Notes: generated by a model from the sequence alone, not told the origin. 64,000 nucleotides of DNA from Bactericera cockerelli (GCA_024516035.1 CM044955.1:41700556-41764555); one strand, 5' to 3'; counted from the first letter of the stretch, positions 57,501-63,184 are shown. Numbers and translations: made by a program.

Positions 57501-60354
57501 AGTTCAGGATTCGAAATTTACTCTCGTTCAATAAAATACGCGATTACAAAACGAGTAACTGACATGCGAAGTCCGAGAATTCCGCACAAAGTAGTTTTCA
57601 TAATATATGATACTCTCTCCCTTTTAAGTCTGGTTTTTTATTTTGAACTTAGAGCACTGTCATTAAGATTGCCCAGAGCAGTCTTGGGTTTGTTGTCCTC
57701 ATTGTTGACGTGGTGAATAAAAAAAATCACGATCACTTGATTTTTTTCACTCGCAATATTATTTAGAATAACATCATCACATCTTAAATCAGGGAACAAG
57801 AAAAGTATCTAGGCATAATAATCTATATGCTTCATTTTTATGTTATGAATTTAAAGTGAAATTTTGAAAAACTACAAATTAATAATAAGTAATAAGTATA
57901 TTTATTGAACGGTACTAACCCTATGTAAGAAAAAAAAATCTAGACTTAATATAGTGTTGGGCGAAAGCGATTTGTATATAAAGAACATCTGACACTATAC
58001 TTAATTTTTATATGTAAAATAATATGAGATTTTCGAATGCTTCAAAACACCTGGTGCGAAATTATAGGTTAATTGAGTGCACAATTTTTGAATAATTTCT
58101 TGGTTTTAAAAGAACACAGAAAAAAAACTCAAGTTTTAGATTAGAGGGGGGTTTTACAAAATGTCTTATTTCAACAATAAAAAAAAATTCACGAATTTTA
58201 ACATGAGATTCATCTTACCCTCAATTTCCGAGCACAGCTTATGGTACCAGATCATGGGGCAGTGATCACACGACATGACAGGGGTCTTCTCTCTCTTGGA
58301 GTGGCTGCATGTGGTCCAGGCTTGAGTGATGGCTGGGGACAGGTTGATAGAAATTACTATAACGTACCTGCCTCAGTAGCTTGATCGATAAGGCAGCGGA
58401 CTCCTACCCTGGAGGTCGGTGGTTCGAGTCCCACGTATGGCAAATATTGTAAGGCAAGGTTTAGTAATAATGATACACTTTAGTGGAAGGTAACCACCAG
58501 GCGAGGTTTTAATGCTCAAAACATTTTCTATTATCTAACTCTCAGAGTCTTATTGTTATATGGTCAGATACTAAATGAAGAAAAATTCATGCATTGGTGA
58601 TATTCGAACCAATGAATTCCTACGCTACCTGGATTACCAGACTAGCGCCTAAACCAATATACTACCAATGCAGTGAGATTTCCATTGTGAATAACACAAA
58701 TACGATATCTTACGTTAGTTTTTTTATCGTATGGCTTTATTACACATCTCAAAGTGAGAAGATATAATTATGCAATAAACTTGATCAGGAAATCTGATGA
58801 AAGTGATTGTCTGATCGCCAAAATTGTCAGTACTTTAGCCGCATGTCAATGCGTTGCCCAGGGTGAACCACGAGGAGGCGTACTAATATTTAACCACTTA
58901 CGTTAGTAAGTTACCTATATGATAATCATTATTTAGCCAAGCAATGAGATTACATTTAATTTCAAATCTAAGTACGGGAAACAGCTGGTATTATACAATA
59001 TTGCTCTGAGTGCTCAGTGTCGATGAAATAAACGAAAAAAAAAAAAAAAAAATTGGCACCTTCCTATGTTTCAATATTAGCAAGTAATAAATTTATCCAC
59101 TGTCAAATCTAGTTTTTTCCATTCATCTGTTTACTGAGTTATTTTCGATTCAGAGAAAACAAAGCAGAAGAGACACATTGGCAACATTGCACATCAGTAT
59201 ACTCAACGGTATAGTATTGACATTTCCAACACGTCAACAATAACGACCTACATCATTTGGGCAGCCACTTGTTTCTTTGGCCAAGATCACGGTCTACCAG
59301 GTTAATTTAACAATTAACTTATTTGTGTTGAACTGTAAAATCAAAATTTTATTCTACGTATACGTAGTCAGTAGTCGGGTACACTATCAAATCTCATGAT
59401 ACATAATAAATGTATATCTCTATATATAAAACAGAAAAAAGGACTACCTACCTACCTACCTACCTATGTTTGTTTGTTTGTTTGTTTGTTTGTCCGGAGT
59501 TTAGCCAAAACGGTAAGAGATAGCGAAAAATGTCTCAGAATTGACCCCCTCAAAACCATTATCGCTTTGTCCAGAAAAATTATAAAAAGTTCAAAAAGGC
59601 ATTGCTGTCCAGCAGTACGGCCATGCCTTAGTAAATTTGAAATTTAGTCCCGTTGCAAGGCACGGGCAAACGGCTAGTTATGAATATAGCACAAAACCCT
59701 GAGGATTTACTCATTTATAGTGTAAAATATAATAGACGTCTAACGTTCTATCCGATACAAACATTAAATTAAAGCGCAAAAATATATTAAAAAATCGAAA
59801 AATAGTCAACTTTGCAAGCCAATAATTCCGCTCCTGTTTAACGTAGACGTCTAAAATTTATTGTAATGAACTAATAAATTAATAGGATTTTGTATCACAC
59901 TTTACGGGTGGATCTATTTAAAAATTCAAAGTTAACCCCCCTGGGGAAGCCCCTGATAGGGTCAAAACCCCCTAGAGAAAGGTTGACCCTAAAAATAAAT
60001 AAATACGTGTTTTTGCACTCTTCCGAATTTGAAACGATTGTCGAATTTATAGGGACATATGTATTGTATATATTTTATTTACTTTTTTCTTGTTTATATT
60101 ATTAATACTGTCAATTGTATATTTAATTTTTACCATTGTTTGTCTGTATATATTATGTTCTGCTAATAAAGAGTTTCTAAATAAATAAATAGGGGTAGCA
60201 ATTTATTTTTCAACGCCCTGTACAACTATCAATACTCACTTCCCACAACTTCGTCTGCGGTAGAAGAGTCCTGGCACTTGAACACGTAGCCAATGTAGCT
60301 GTCTGTGCCTTGCTCCTTGGATATGAAACCGAAGTGGTCCCCGTGAAATTTGCC
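17860..60354 (-). CDS. plx: TBC1D1/TBC1D4-type RabGAP (pollux-like), 13 exons, 5' part beyond window
   Basis: Gene-level entry; exons A to M follow. This family stimulates GTP hydrolysis by Rab GTPases and in mammals restrains GLUT4 vesicle traffic until phosphorylated by Akt or AMPK. Exons A-B encode the end of the second PTB domain, C-D a conserved regulatory segment, E an Akt-type site, F a Ser/Thr/Pro linker, G the helix before TBC (LWRKAINQQ), H-K the TBC domain, L-M a coiled coil and tail. Both catalytic fingers are present: IxxDxxR (ILLDLG/R across the H-I junction) and YCQG in exon I. Every junction is GT-AG, phases agree throughout, and the joined exons give 1096 codons plus a stop. 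The start and first PTB domain are not in the window. Homology to TBC1D1/TBC1D4 is clear; the symbol plx is by analogy to the fly gene. Confidence 0.95.
19591..19733. mobile_element. 143-bp palindromic MITE with 6-bp target duplication
   Basis: Ends GTTACGGTAAA and TTTTACCGTAAC, with target duplication ATGTAT (19585-19590 and 19734-19739). The interior is built of nested palindromes such as GGTAATTGTATACAATTACC. The uninterrupted site exists in the window: the paralogous segment near 20971-20985 reads straight through with a single ATGTAT. Confidence 0.93.
19854..20005 (+). mobile_element. tRNA-derived SINE (family 1) inside exon-L array
   Basis: AGTAGCTTGATCGATAAGGC (A-box region) and GGTGGTTCAAGTCCCGG (B box), then a 90-bp tail ending near AACTTATAAC. 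The flanking array sequence TATTCCCC(C)TCACCTC is present on both sides, a 15-16 bp target duplication that includes the copied splice donor. Confidence 0.85.
20697..20848 (+). mobile_element. tRNA-derived SINE (family 1), second array copy
   Basis: Nearly identical to 19854-20005 with the same junctions to the array, so it probably arose by duplication of the array segment rather than by a second insertion. Confidence 0.85.
21947..22164 (-). CDS. plx: RabGAP exon L: end of TBC region and coiled coil
   Basis: 218 bp, enters with 2 bases and leaves in phase 0. It encodes [31 protein letters not shown], then a Gln/Leu-rich coiled coil ending RALHQQLE. It matches human TBC1D4 [20 protein letters not shown]. 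Acceptor tctcgacag, donor gtgagg (21941-21946). The donor and last 18 exon bases are the seed of the 60-bp array that follows. Confidence 0.95.
22437..22472. repeat. Poly-T run
   Basis: About 35 consecutive T, probably the A-tail of an old minus-strand retroposon in the intron between exons K and L. Confidence 0.7.
22676..22840 (+). mobile_element. Dispersed short repeat R, copy 1
   Basis: Shares about 160 bp with 25782-25960 (GCTACTGTAGACGCTT, GGCGAGAAGT, CCCATTTAG(G/A)TGCTGGGTCA). The second copy ends in a long A-run, suggesting a retroposon. The source family is not recognised. A tRNA-like fragment (- strand, GGTTCGATC-type B box) follows at about 22870-22915. Confidence 0.7.
23165..23770. 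repeat. 187-bp tandem repeat inside Helitron
   Basis: Three and a bit units, each ending with GAGCTACGCCGGG(T/G)AAG (near 23342, 23530 and 23717), containing TTTTTTCTCGAAATTTG and GAAAGTTTTAGGCAAGGG. The frame on the - strand is a product of the repeat. Confidence 0.9.
23780..24180. repeat. TG-rich microsatellite
   Basis: About 400 bp of (TG)n with frequent GGTG interruptions. The Cys/Val-only frames across it are artefacts. Confidence 0.95.
24467..24666. mobile_element. 200-bp hAT MITE with 8-bp target duplication
   Basis: Ends CAGTGGTTCTCAAC and GTTGAGAATCACTG, flanked by GTCTAAGG at 24459-24466 and 24667-24674. The 8-bp duplication and CAGTG terminus are diagnostic of hAT. The interior is rich in runs of C. 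Confidence 0.95.
24714..24833 (-). CDS. plx: RabGAP exon K: TBC domain, C-terminal part
   Basis: 120 bp, enters with 2 bases and leaves with 1. Encodes [20 protein letters not shown] and [13 protein letters not shown], matching human TBC1D4 TEVIFKVALSLLSSQETLI and ESFENIVEFLK. Acceptor ttttttcctcag, donor gtaatt. Confidence 0.95.
24834..25385. other. Intron J/K, nothing recognised
   Basis: 552 bp of AT-rich intron; no repeat or exon-like frame was recognised. Confidence 0.5.
25386..25638 (-). CDS. plx: RabGAP exon J: TBC domain, middle
   Basis: 253 bp, phase 0 in, phase 1 out. Encodes [38 protein letters not shown] and [19 protein letters not shown], the conserved helices with the PxxY/APW motif of TBC domains. 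Acceptor cctctcttccag, donor gtaaga. Confidence 0.97.
25782..25995 (+). mobile_element. Dispersed short repeat R, copy 2, with A-tail
   Basis: Shares its body with 22676-22840 and ends in an A-rich tail at about 25970-25990, so it looks like a retroposed element on the + strand. Confidence 0.7.
26110..26212 (-). mobile_element. Old 5S-rRNA-derived SINE fragment
   Basis: Read on the - strand it still shows a diverged 5S head (TTGAATAGAACTGATCTCGT ... GGTTTAGACTTAGTGGATGA). It lies about 30 bp upstream (+ coordinates) of the exon I donor. Confidence 0.6.
26241..26392 (-). CDS. plx: RabGAP exon I: TBC catalytic fingers
   Basis: 152 bp, enters with 2 bases and leaves in phase 0. Its first complete residue is the arginine finger (RTFPSHPYY), and it carries [23 protein letters not shown] (glutamine finger) and [11 protein letters not shown]. 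Both residues needed for Rab GTP hydrolysis are intact. Acceptor cgatacag, donor gtgagt. Confidence 0.97.
27010..28716. mobile_element. Inverted-terminal element hosting a hAT insertion
   Basis: Left end GGGCCCTGTTCCTGAAAG (27010) and right end CTTTCAGGAACAAGACCC (to 28716) are inverted repeats. Without the nested hAT element the length is about 206 bp, a MITE. No target duplication could be read with confidence. Confidence 0.75.
27041..28533. mobile_element. 1.5-kb non-autonomous hAT element
   Basis: Ends CAGTGCCGGATTA and TAATCCGGCACTG with 8-bp target duplication AGTGACTC (27033-27040 and 28534-28541). Subterminal regions share GCGGGGCCC motifs. The interior has no transposase frame and holds a tRNA-type SINE fragment (about 27124-27260). 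Confidence 0.95.
28788..28945 (+). mobile_element. tRNA-derived SINE (family 1) at exon H boundary
   Basis: Head with TAGCTTGAATGGTAAGGC and GGTGGTTCAAGTC, tail ending in a T-run. Flanked by a perfect 37-bp direct repeat (28751-28787 and 28946-28982). The right copy covers the last 28 bases of exon H and the first 9 of the intron, so the insertion duplicated a splice donor. Reading past the true donor would meet a stop at about 28872 within the SINE. Confidence 0.93.
28955..29116 (-). CDS. plx: RabGAP exon H: start of TBC domain
   Basis: 162 bp, enters with 2 bases and leaves with 1. Encodes [36 protein letters not shown] and ILLDLG, the first half of the IxxDxxR motif. Acceptor gcccatctccag, donor gtgaga. 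It matches human TBC1D4 VPKSRRGEIWQFLALQY. Confidence 0.97.
29257..29460 (+). mobile_element. 3' tail of a non-LTR retrotransposon
   Basis: GTTGGGTGGAAGAGATTGCC, GGCAATAACCCCGCC, TTAGTTAGGACATAT, ending ATGTCCTG...AATAAAGTGTAA. The same 3' tail occurs at 51265-51440 (+) and at 57240-57305 (-), and a piece of it is built into the exon C repeat units. A tRNA-like SINE fragment (- strand) lies at about 29650-29740, and related MITEs at 29763-29928 and 30220-30363. Confidence 0.7.
30384..30613 (-). CDS. plx: RabGAP exon G: pre-TBC helix
   Basis: 230 bp, enters with 1 base and leaves with 1. Encodes [20 protein letters not shown], then [20 protein letters not shown], the helical segment before the TBC domain (human SLWRKAIHQQ and KVKLDYEEVGACQKE). 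Acceptor ccaatttgcag, donor gtgaga. Confidence 0.96.
30633..30956. repeat. 85-bp tandem repeat with 18-bp palindrome, left block
   Basis: Four units of 85 bp, each with GGCTACTACAGCTGGGGAGT and the hairpin AGACAACTTTAGTTGTCT. The block begins about 20 bp upstream of the exon G acceptor and continues at 32951-33233 beyond a retrotransposon insertion. Confidence 0.93.
30957..32950 (-). mobile_element. 5'-truncated non-LTR retrotransposon inserted in 85-bp array
   Basis: An A-rich tail at the low end (T-run at 30957) and an abrupt 5' truncation at 32950, with short target duplication GTCTT (30952-30956 and 32951-32955) from the array unit. Only reverse transcriptase remains; the endonuclease is lost, as is usual for 5' truncation. 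Confidence 0.88.
31085..32950 (-). pseudogene. Reverse transcriptase of truncated non-LTR element
   Basis: The frame from 32950 downward shows RT blocks [57 protein letters not shown] and FADDLKI, then the thumb region ending near 31398. A frameshift near 31440 moves to the frame ending at 31085. IQGGHLSG replaces the common PQGSVLGP block. Jockey/CR1-like; it differs from the element at 4093-9750. The first about 30 codons of the longest frame belong to the array, not to the element. Confidence 0.9.
32951..33233. repeat. 85-bp tandem repeat, right block
   Basis: Three further 85-bp units continuing the array at 30633-30956, degrading after about 33230. Confidence 0.9.
33412..34846 (-). repeat. 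28-bp minisatellite from exon F donor, distal block
   Basis: About 50 units of 28 bp (on +: TAATCTGTAGTAGCTAGTTA plus CCTACCAA). On the - strand each reads CTACTACAG ATTATTG/gtaggtaac, resembling exon F end and donor (TCAGATTACAG/gtaggtaa). Some units keep the closer form TCAGATTATAG/gtaggtaac. The array is cut by the element at 34847-37866 and continues at 37867-38789. Confidence 0.95.
34847..37866 (+). mobile_element. CACTA/CMC-like element, copy 1
   Basis: Ends CCCAGACAGCAC and GTGCTGTCTGGG with a 2-bp target duplication (AA). Subterminal zones are crowded with CCAGTTGAC, CCAGCTG and CCAGGTG motifs in both orientations, typical of CACTA-type transposase binding sites. No transposase frame is seen. 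It carries a tRNA-like head (37520-37560, - strand), a tRNA-type SINE (about 36640-36810) and a 5S-like fragment (36328-36400). It is inserted in the exon F array. Confidence 0.85.
37867..38789 (-). repeat. 28-bp minisatellite from exon F donor, proximal block
   Basis: About 32 units directly following exon F on the - strand. Units at 37920-38240 keep the longer exon-like end (AGGTCAGATTATAG/gtaggta). Those nearest the exon are very uniform. Confidence 0.95.
38790..38981 (-). CDS. plx: RabGAP exon F: Ser/Thr/Pro linker before TBC, symmetric exon
   Basis: 192 bp, enters with 1 base and leaves with 2; the next exon also enters with 1, so skipping it keeps the frame. Encodes [20 protein letters not shown], then [20 protein letters not shown]; the TPR..SWRQ.IF..V..P pattern matches human TBC1D4 TPRRISWRQRIFLRVASP. 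Acceptor tttttgcctgcag, donor gtaggt. It lies between an inverted pair of 3-kb elements. Confidence 0.95.
39355..39562. repeat. GA-rich microsatellite
   Basis: (GAGAGG)n and (GAGA)n over about 205 bp in the exon E/F intron. The Ser/Leu/Pro-only frames across it are artefacts. Confidence 0.95.
39595..39782 (-). repeat. 75-bp minisatellite from exon E donor, distal block
   Basis: Two and a half units of the 75-bp repeat described at 45616-46322, ending at the insertion of copy 2 of the CACTA-like element. Confidence 0.92.
39783..42738 (-). mobile_element. CACTA/CMC-like element, copy 2 (inverted)
   Basis: The same family as 34847-37866 in opposite orientation, with 2-bp target duplication AT (39781-39782 and 42739-42740), inserted in a unit of the 75-bp array. 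Its body runs in parallel with copy 1 in reverse over its whole length, with small indels. Confidence 0.88.
42741..42930 (-). repeat. 75-bp minisatellite from exon E donor, middle block
   Basis: About two and a half units between copies 2 and 3 of the CACTA-like element. Confidence 0.92.
42931..45615 (+). mobile_element. CACTA/CMC-like element, copy 3
   Basis: The same orientation as copy 1, 2-bp target duplication AA (42929-42930 and 45616-45617). It differs from copies 1 and 2 by internal deletions and a diverged stretch around 43200-43700, so it is the most distant of the three. Confidence 0.87.
45616..46322 (-). repeat. 75-bp minisatellite from exon E donor, proximal block
   Basis: About nine units of 75-77 bp. 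On the - strand each contains AGTCCTATGTCTATG and ATGATGAACAT/gtgagtac, i.e. the last 28 bases of exon E and its donor, then intron sequence (GGTGTTGCTAAGTATTC). 75 is a multiple of 3, so a periodic frame ([20 protein letters not shown]) appears on the + strand; it is not a gene. Confidence 0.95.
46323..46477 (-). CDS. plx: RabGAP exon E: Akt-type site
   Basis: 155 bp, phase 0 in, phase 2 out. Encodes a Ser/Pro-rich stretch with RPRSATISS, which fits the Akt consensus RxRxxT and the position of human TBC1D4 Thr642 (RRRAHTF). The end is set at gtgagt (46317-46322) with MSMMN before it. An earlier GT at 46347 would put a stop codon right after the junction with exon F, so it is excluded. Acceptor tctccttccag. 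Confidence 0.93.
46558..46757 (-). mobile_element. tRNA-derived SINE (family 3)
   Basis: On the - strand: head with TAGTCAAGTGGTTAAAGCGC and GTTGGTTCGAATCCCACC, then a tail with AATAAGACTCTGAGGGTTAG and CCTGGTGGTTACCTTCCACT. Close copies lie at 58478-58680 and inside the CACTA-like elements. Confidence 0.85.
46758..47284. other. Intron D/E remainder, nothing recognised
   Basis: About 530 bp of intron without a recognisable repeat family or exon. Confidence 0.5.
47285..47465 (-). CDS. plx: RabGAP exon D: regulatory segment
   Basis: 181 bp, enters with 1 base, leaves in phase 0. Encodes [19 protein letters not shown], then [29 protein letters not shown] matches human TBC1D4 [10 protein letters not shown], a segment phosphorylated in the mammalian protein, and RRNS fits basic-directed kinases. 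Acceptor ttgacttcag, donor gtaagt. Confidence 0.94.
47540..47711 (+). mobile_element. tRNA-derived SINE (family 2), split by a foldback element
   Basis: GGCTTGCACGCACGGTGACC, GGTTCGATCCCC, CACTCATACCTCG, GAACAGCGACCTG. The 3' part resumes at 51064-51155 (AATTCTGCGCTACCCCACTA) after the inserted foldback element. Other copies: 27124-27260 and 49960-50300. Confidence 0.8.
48411..48973 (+). CDS. Unrecognised Cys-rich protein carried by foldback element
   Basis: The open frame (48443-48973, 176 residues) reads [47 protein letters not shown] and [20 protein letters not shown]. Just before it in another frame, ATGGAGGATGTAACTTGTTTTATATGC gives [10 protein letters not shown], so the true start is probably 48411 followed by a one-base frameshift near 48450. 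Paired CxxC (CFIC, CFYC) plus H...CR and CR patterns suggest two zinc-binding modules. The first 290 bp lie in the inverted arm. I do not recognise the family. Confidence 0.55.
49700..49970 (-). pseudogene. Second copy of the Cys-rich segment in the right arm
   Basis: Near-identical on the - strand to the N-terminal part of the 48443-48973 frame, from [15 protein letters not shown] sequence to [11 protein letters not shown], and then it stops matching at the end of the inverted arm. It is thus an arm-borne duplicate. Confidence 0.8.
49960..50300 (+). mobile_element. tRNA-derived SINE (family 2), full-length copy
   Basis: Head CTGTAGCCGAGTGAGTTAGC and CTGGTTTCAATTCCC, body CTGTACTTGGATGTTCGGGG, tail AACACAAAGAAATGC plus ATT repeats. 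The flank TAATATTCC occurs on both sides (about 49950 and 50298), and the left arm of the host element supplies the uninterrupted sequence. Confidence 0.88.
51265..51440 (+). mobile_element. 3' tail of a non-LTR retrotransposon
   Basis: TGGGTGGAAGAGATTGCCAT, AATAACCCCGCCCTTTAGTT, then AT-rich sequence ending GTCCTTTTGTATCTAATAAA. It matches 29257-29460 and, in reverse, 57240-57305. Confidence 0.7.
51535..51748 (-). CDS. plx: RabGAP exon C: conserved segment after PTB
   Basis: 214 bp, enters with 2 bases and leaves with 2. Encodes [40 protein letters not shown] and [15 protein letters not shown], matching human TBC1D4 [23 protein letters not shown]. Acceptor atccgctccccag, donor gtaatt. The acceptor region is copied in the array at 54290-57140. 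Confidence 0.95.
51841..54203. mobile_element. 2.4-kb Tc1/mariner-type element with ~490-bp inverted arms
   Basis: Ends CAGGGTGGACC and GGTCCACCCTG with TA duplication (51839-51840, 54204-54205). The arms run to about 52330 and from about 53710. It was inserted in the copied exon C acceptor region. The interior holds a transposase remnant (52590-52860) and a tRNA-like fragment on the - strand (about 53490-53568). Confidence 0.9.
52590..52860 (+). pseudogene. Mariner-type transposase, C-terminal remnant
   Basis: Across frames one reads [18 protein letters not shown], then [37 protein letters not shown]. This is the usual end of mariner-type DDE transposases (LKxxVY..P, NIR....., RxxxCIxxGG). 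The catalytic part is absent and there are stops. Confidence 0.7.
54281..57140 (-). repeat. ~200-bp composite array: exon C acceptor plus retroelement tail
   Basis: Six units with GTCATTCCTGGGGAGC near 54301, 54513, 54685, 54914, 56850 and 57051. On the - strand each has ATCCGCTCCCCAG/GAATGACC (the exon C acceptor and first exon bases) fused to the tail of the retroelement seen at 29257-29460 (TTAGTTAGGACATAT). Units also carry variable GAA-rich runs. The array is interrupted by the element at 55038-56764. Confidence 0.93.
55038..56764. mobile_element. 1.7-kb long-TIR element, TA target duplication
   Basis: Ends CAGGGTGTCCCGTATACAG and its complement, with TA at 55036-55037 and 56765-56766. 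Arms are about 395 bp (to 55433 and from about 56368). No transposase is seen. It shares the CAGGGTG terminus with 5467-5910 and 51841-54203 but not their interior. It was inserted between units of the exon C array. Confidence 0.9.
57240..57305 (-). mobile_element. 3' tail fragment of non-LTR element, minus strand
   Basis: ATGTCCTAACTAAAGGGCGG, GGTTATTGCCTTTGGCAA, CTCCCACCCAACCC: the reverse complement of the tail at 29257-29300, here complete through the GGGTGG block. Confidence 0.75.
57306..58218. other. Intron B/C remainder, nothing recognised
   Basis: About 900 bp of AT-rich intron without recognisable elements. Confidence 0.5.
58219..58332 (-). CDS. plx: RabGAP exon B: end of PTB domain
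   Basis: 114 bp, enters with 2 bases and leaves with 1. Encodes [15 protein letters not shown] and [19 protein letters not shown], matching human TBC1D4 CEACPMHSLHKLCERIEG. Acceptor cctgtccccag, donor gtaaga. Confidence 0.95.
58371..58445 (+). mobile_element. tRNA-derived SINE (family 1), head only
   Basis: CCTCAGTAGCTTGATCGATA, GGTGGTTCGAGTCCC. It starts 39 bp upstream (+ coordinates) of the exon B acceptor. The family tail is missing. Confidence 0.8.
58478..58680 (-). mobile_element. tRNA-derived SINE (family 3)
   Basis: A close relative of 46558-46757 in the same orientation, including GTAACCACCAGG(C)GAGG and the B-box-like ATTCGAACCAATG. Confidence 0.82.
59417..59677 (+). mobile_element. 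261-bp non-autonomous Helitron
   Basis: 5' end TCTCTATATATAAAACAG after A; 3' hairpin CCCGTTGCAAGGCACGGG and CTAG at 59674-59677 followed by T. It contains ACCT and GTTT short tandem runs (59446-59491). Confidence 0.85.
59678..60239. other. Intron A/B remainder
   Basis: AT-rich; a 71-codon frame at 59890 has no recognisable features. The segment about 59890-60225 may be an eroded retroposon because it ends in AAATAAATAAATA, but no family is recognised. Confidence 0.4.
60240..60354 (-). CDS. plx: RabGAP exon A: PTB domain segment, most 5' exon seen
   Basis: 115 bp, phase 0 in, phase 1 out. Encodes [35 protein letters not shown], matching human TBC1D4 HFGFICRES and YICYVFQCASESLVDEVM (second PTB domain). 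Acceptor gcattgattcgcag, donor gtgagt. Earlier exons must lie beyond 64000. Confidence 0.95.
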
Positions 60355-61872
60355 CTGCGAATCAATGCAAATAGACATTTATATATTATGTATTTATTTT
60401 AAATTAATGCACCATTATCATGAATAAAACATTTAAATTATAGAAATACAAGTAATAACACAAACGTTCCTACATCTTTGGTGTAGTATGTATAAGTAAT
60501 TAAGTAGATACCTATATTTTAACTAAATATTGTACTAGTTGTTCCTTTCTTTAGGTACTATCGGAAAGATTTAGGGCGGAATTAATAGACGTTTTTGTAA
60601 TACTTCTGTGGCACTAAGTCACGGAAAGCGTACTGTGTAAGATTGGGAAAACTGACGCTTAGCAATGACTTGTGATATAGAATTTGTTTATTAATTTCGC
60701 ACTTAATCTATTTGAAATTATTTCTGATATCTATAGATGTACTCGGAAGTAAAATTAGAATGCCTCAGGGAGTAATGCTCCAGAAAATACAAGGTAGGTA
60801 CATATCAAAGTTTTGTATCAGAATTCAAATCACGTTCATTTAAATTTAAAATTAGGTTTTTGACTTGATTGTTAGAGGAAATAACTACCTATAAGTATCA
60901 AGAAACAACACTTCAATCAAGTCAAAGTAATACTTACTATCTGATGAAAAAAATTAGTAAGCAACTGTGGCATCTAGCCAGTGATTTTGCTGAACAGATA
61001 CTAAAGAAAAGCCGTTTCTTATGATAATAATTTTTGTTACTAAGGCCCGTATTTTTGAACTACCCTAAAACAAATTTAGTGTGAGTGGTCCGGATACGCG
61101 TGCGCAGTGAATCATATCAGCCACAGAGACAGAATTTATTTTGAACTTAAGTTTTGAACGCTTCTCACAAATCTTGAGCGCAGCTCAGCGCATGCGCAGA
61201 AACCATTTCAGCCAGAAAGATGTAGATATGAATATAAATAAACAACACGTTTCTTTGCATTTCCAATCAGCTGACCCTAAAAGTGAATGAAATTTGTTGA
61301 AATTTTGAAGTGTCGGAATTGGTCACTTTACAACTGCCGGTGATTTCTCATCGGTATTTTTGAAATTCGTGAAGACACATTATAATATTAATTTCTTGGA
61401 AGTGATTTTACTTCCTAACTATTATTGTATTTTATTTATTTAGCAAATAGATAACCTTTTTAACAAATTTGTGATAATCCCTTATAATTATGCTGGCAAT
61501 ATTCGAGAAACAAACAAAACGCTAATTTTGCACCGCCAAGAAAGAAAGAAAGAAAAGCTTTTTTATATACTACGTATATTCACGTATTTTCTTTGGGAAG
61601 ACGAACATCTTTCAAAAGATATCCTTAATTTTGAATGGCCTAATAGAGCCTGAAAGACCTGAAGACATCTGATTAAGAAAAAAGTTTGCTAACAAGTAGT
61701 TTGGACAAACTAATTTACAATAGACATGTTGTATTTATTGAAAGTTAAATATTTGTCATTATATTCTAAATATTAATAAAAAATATTATATGGATCTTTT
61801 AATCAAGTTTATATGCAAAAAAAAATAAAAATATTTTTACTGTACCCTCCTCATTTTAGGACAAAGGTACCT

Positions 61873-62066
61873 ATCTCGTTTTTTTTTCATATTAAGACGG
61901 GGGTTTTACCCTGCGATCGTAGGAAACTCACAAACCTTCTACCCACATTAACTTCAGCCAGCCTGGGTTGGGTCGAAATGCCAGCATCACGAAGTCTTCA
62001 CCTGGACGTTGCTTAACTTTGGTGGTCCCACGAGAACCGGTGCGTTCACAGCGCCATCAACGCTGG
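61873..62066 (-). mobile_element. 5S-rRNA-derived SINE, near full length
   Basis: On the - strand: a 5S-like head (GCGCTGTGAACGCACCGGTT, AAAGTTAAGCAACGTCC), the common body (GTGGGTAGAAGGTTTGTGAG, GGGTAAAACCCCCGTC) and an A-rich end (T-run at 61873). It has a deletion at the 5S C box like the copy at 14712-14936. Confidence 0.87.
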
Positions 62067-62256
62067 CTGTATCTGGTTTATTTGTGATTTTATATCACAA
62101 CGTATGTCGGTAGGTTGACGAAATTTCAAGTAACATATACATTTTTTATTCTCGTATGTCACAAGTGGTCGTCTCTACCAATACTCATTTTTCCACACCA
62201 GATATTAGTGAACCACGTAACATCCAAAATACAGATATAAAAAAGTCTAATTCCTC

Positions 62257-62335
62257 CGGAATTCAAACTCAGCTCACTTCAATGTAAGTCTGGTGCGCTA
62301 GACCACTCGGACACTGTGACTCCTGACACCGTCGA
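62257..62335 (-). mobile_element. tRNA-like fragment
   Basis: On the - strand GTGTCCGAGTGGTCTAGCGC resembles the A-box region of a serine-type tRNA, and GAGTTTGAATTCCGG the B box. Stem pairing is poor, so it is a SINE head or tRNA pseudogene. Confidence 0.6.
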
Positions 62336-62514
62336 GCATAAAAAGTCTTTGAAGGGCTTGGGAAATCATGAATAATGAGTACATTTGGTAGATACCTGTG
62401 TAGAAAATAAGTAAAATGCAGAACATTGAAAAGAGAACATTGTGGATAGTGATAAAACAATGAATTAACATTTTTCTTTATTAATAAATTAATTCAATTA
62501 TTGAACAATAGATA

Positions 62515-62662
62515 GCACAGTTTGAGTTGGACCGGGAATAGCTAGCATCAAGATTGTCCAAATTTAATTGGTCACCCATCCGAGTCCTGAATTCGCTGGA
62601 CGTTGCTTATCATAATCGACGGAACGAAGACTGGTGAATTCAACGTGCCATCGACACTGATA
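62515..62662 (-). mobile_element. 5S-rRNA-derived SINE, partial, C box kept
   Basis: On the - strand GTCGATGGCACGTTGAATTC ... GGACTCGGATGGGTGACC, a 5S head with an intact GGATGGGTGACC block, then about 60 bp of diverged body. It is a more ancient copy than its neighbour at 61873. Confidence 0.85.
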
Positions 62663-63184
62663 TCAAGATTCAACGTGCCTGTGAGATATAAATTGTAGGT
62701 ACTTCTTTCGCTGAGAAGGCTGAGATCGGAATAGTAATAATTATTTTCAAATTGGCTTCCATCTCGGAAAAAACTTGTATAAATTCTTAAAAAGGATAAA
62801 GAAATTTAAAACTATTAAACAAGAAGAATCACCAGACAAAAATTATTTTTGAAAAGATTAGAAAATGTAAACAATAACACAGATGATTTTCACACAGAGG
62901 TGAAAATACCCTCTGTGCGAAATGGGCCATATTTCATAGAAAAATTGTAATTGCTCGTGAGCAAAGCAAATGTTTGCAAGCTTTATTTTTAGCTTTGTGA
63001 TGGACAATTCCTTTTACTTCCATAGAAACAAAAGCTTTTGATATTTGATAAAAGAAAAAACTCTTTATTGTACTCAAAACTTTTTTATTGTAGATCGAAG
63101 CAACTCCTTTGGATTTCGGAAGAAAAAGCATTTCCTTCTTTTGAATAGGGCCCAATATTGCGCCTGTGCGGAAACGGAATCGAG

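Noticed and set aside
59890..60105. 71-codon frame in the exon A/B intron
   Set aside because: Hydrophobic low-complexity C-terminus from AT-rich DNA; no splice or homology support.
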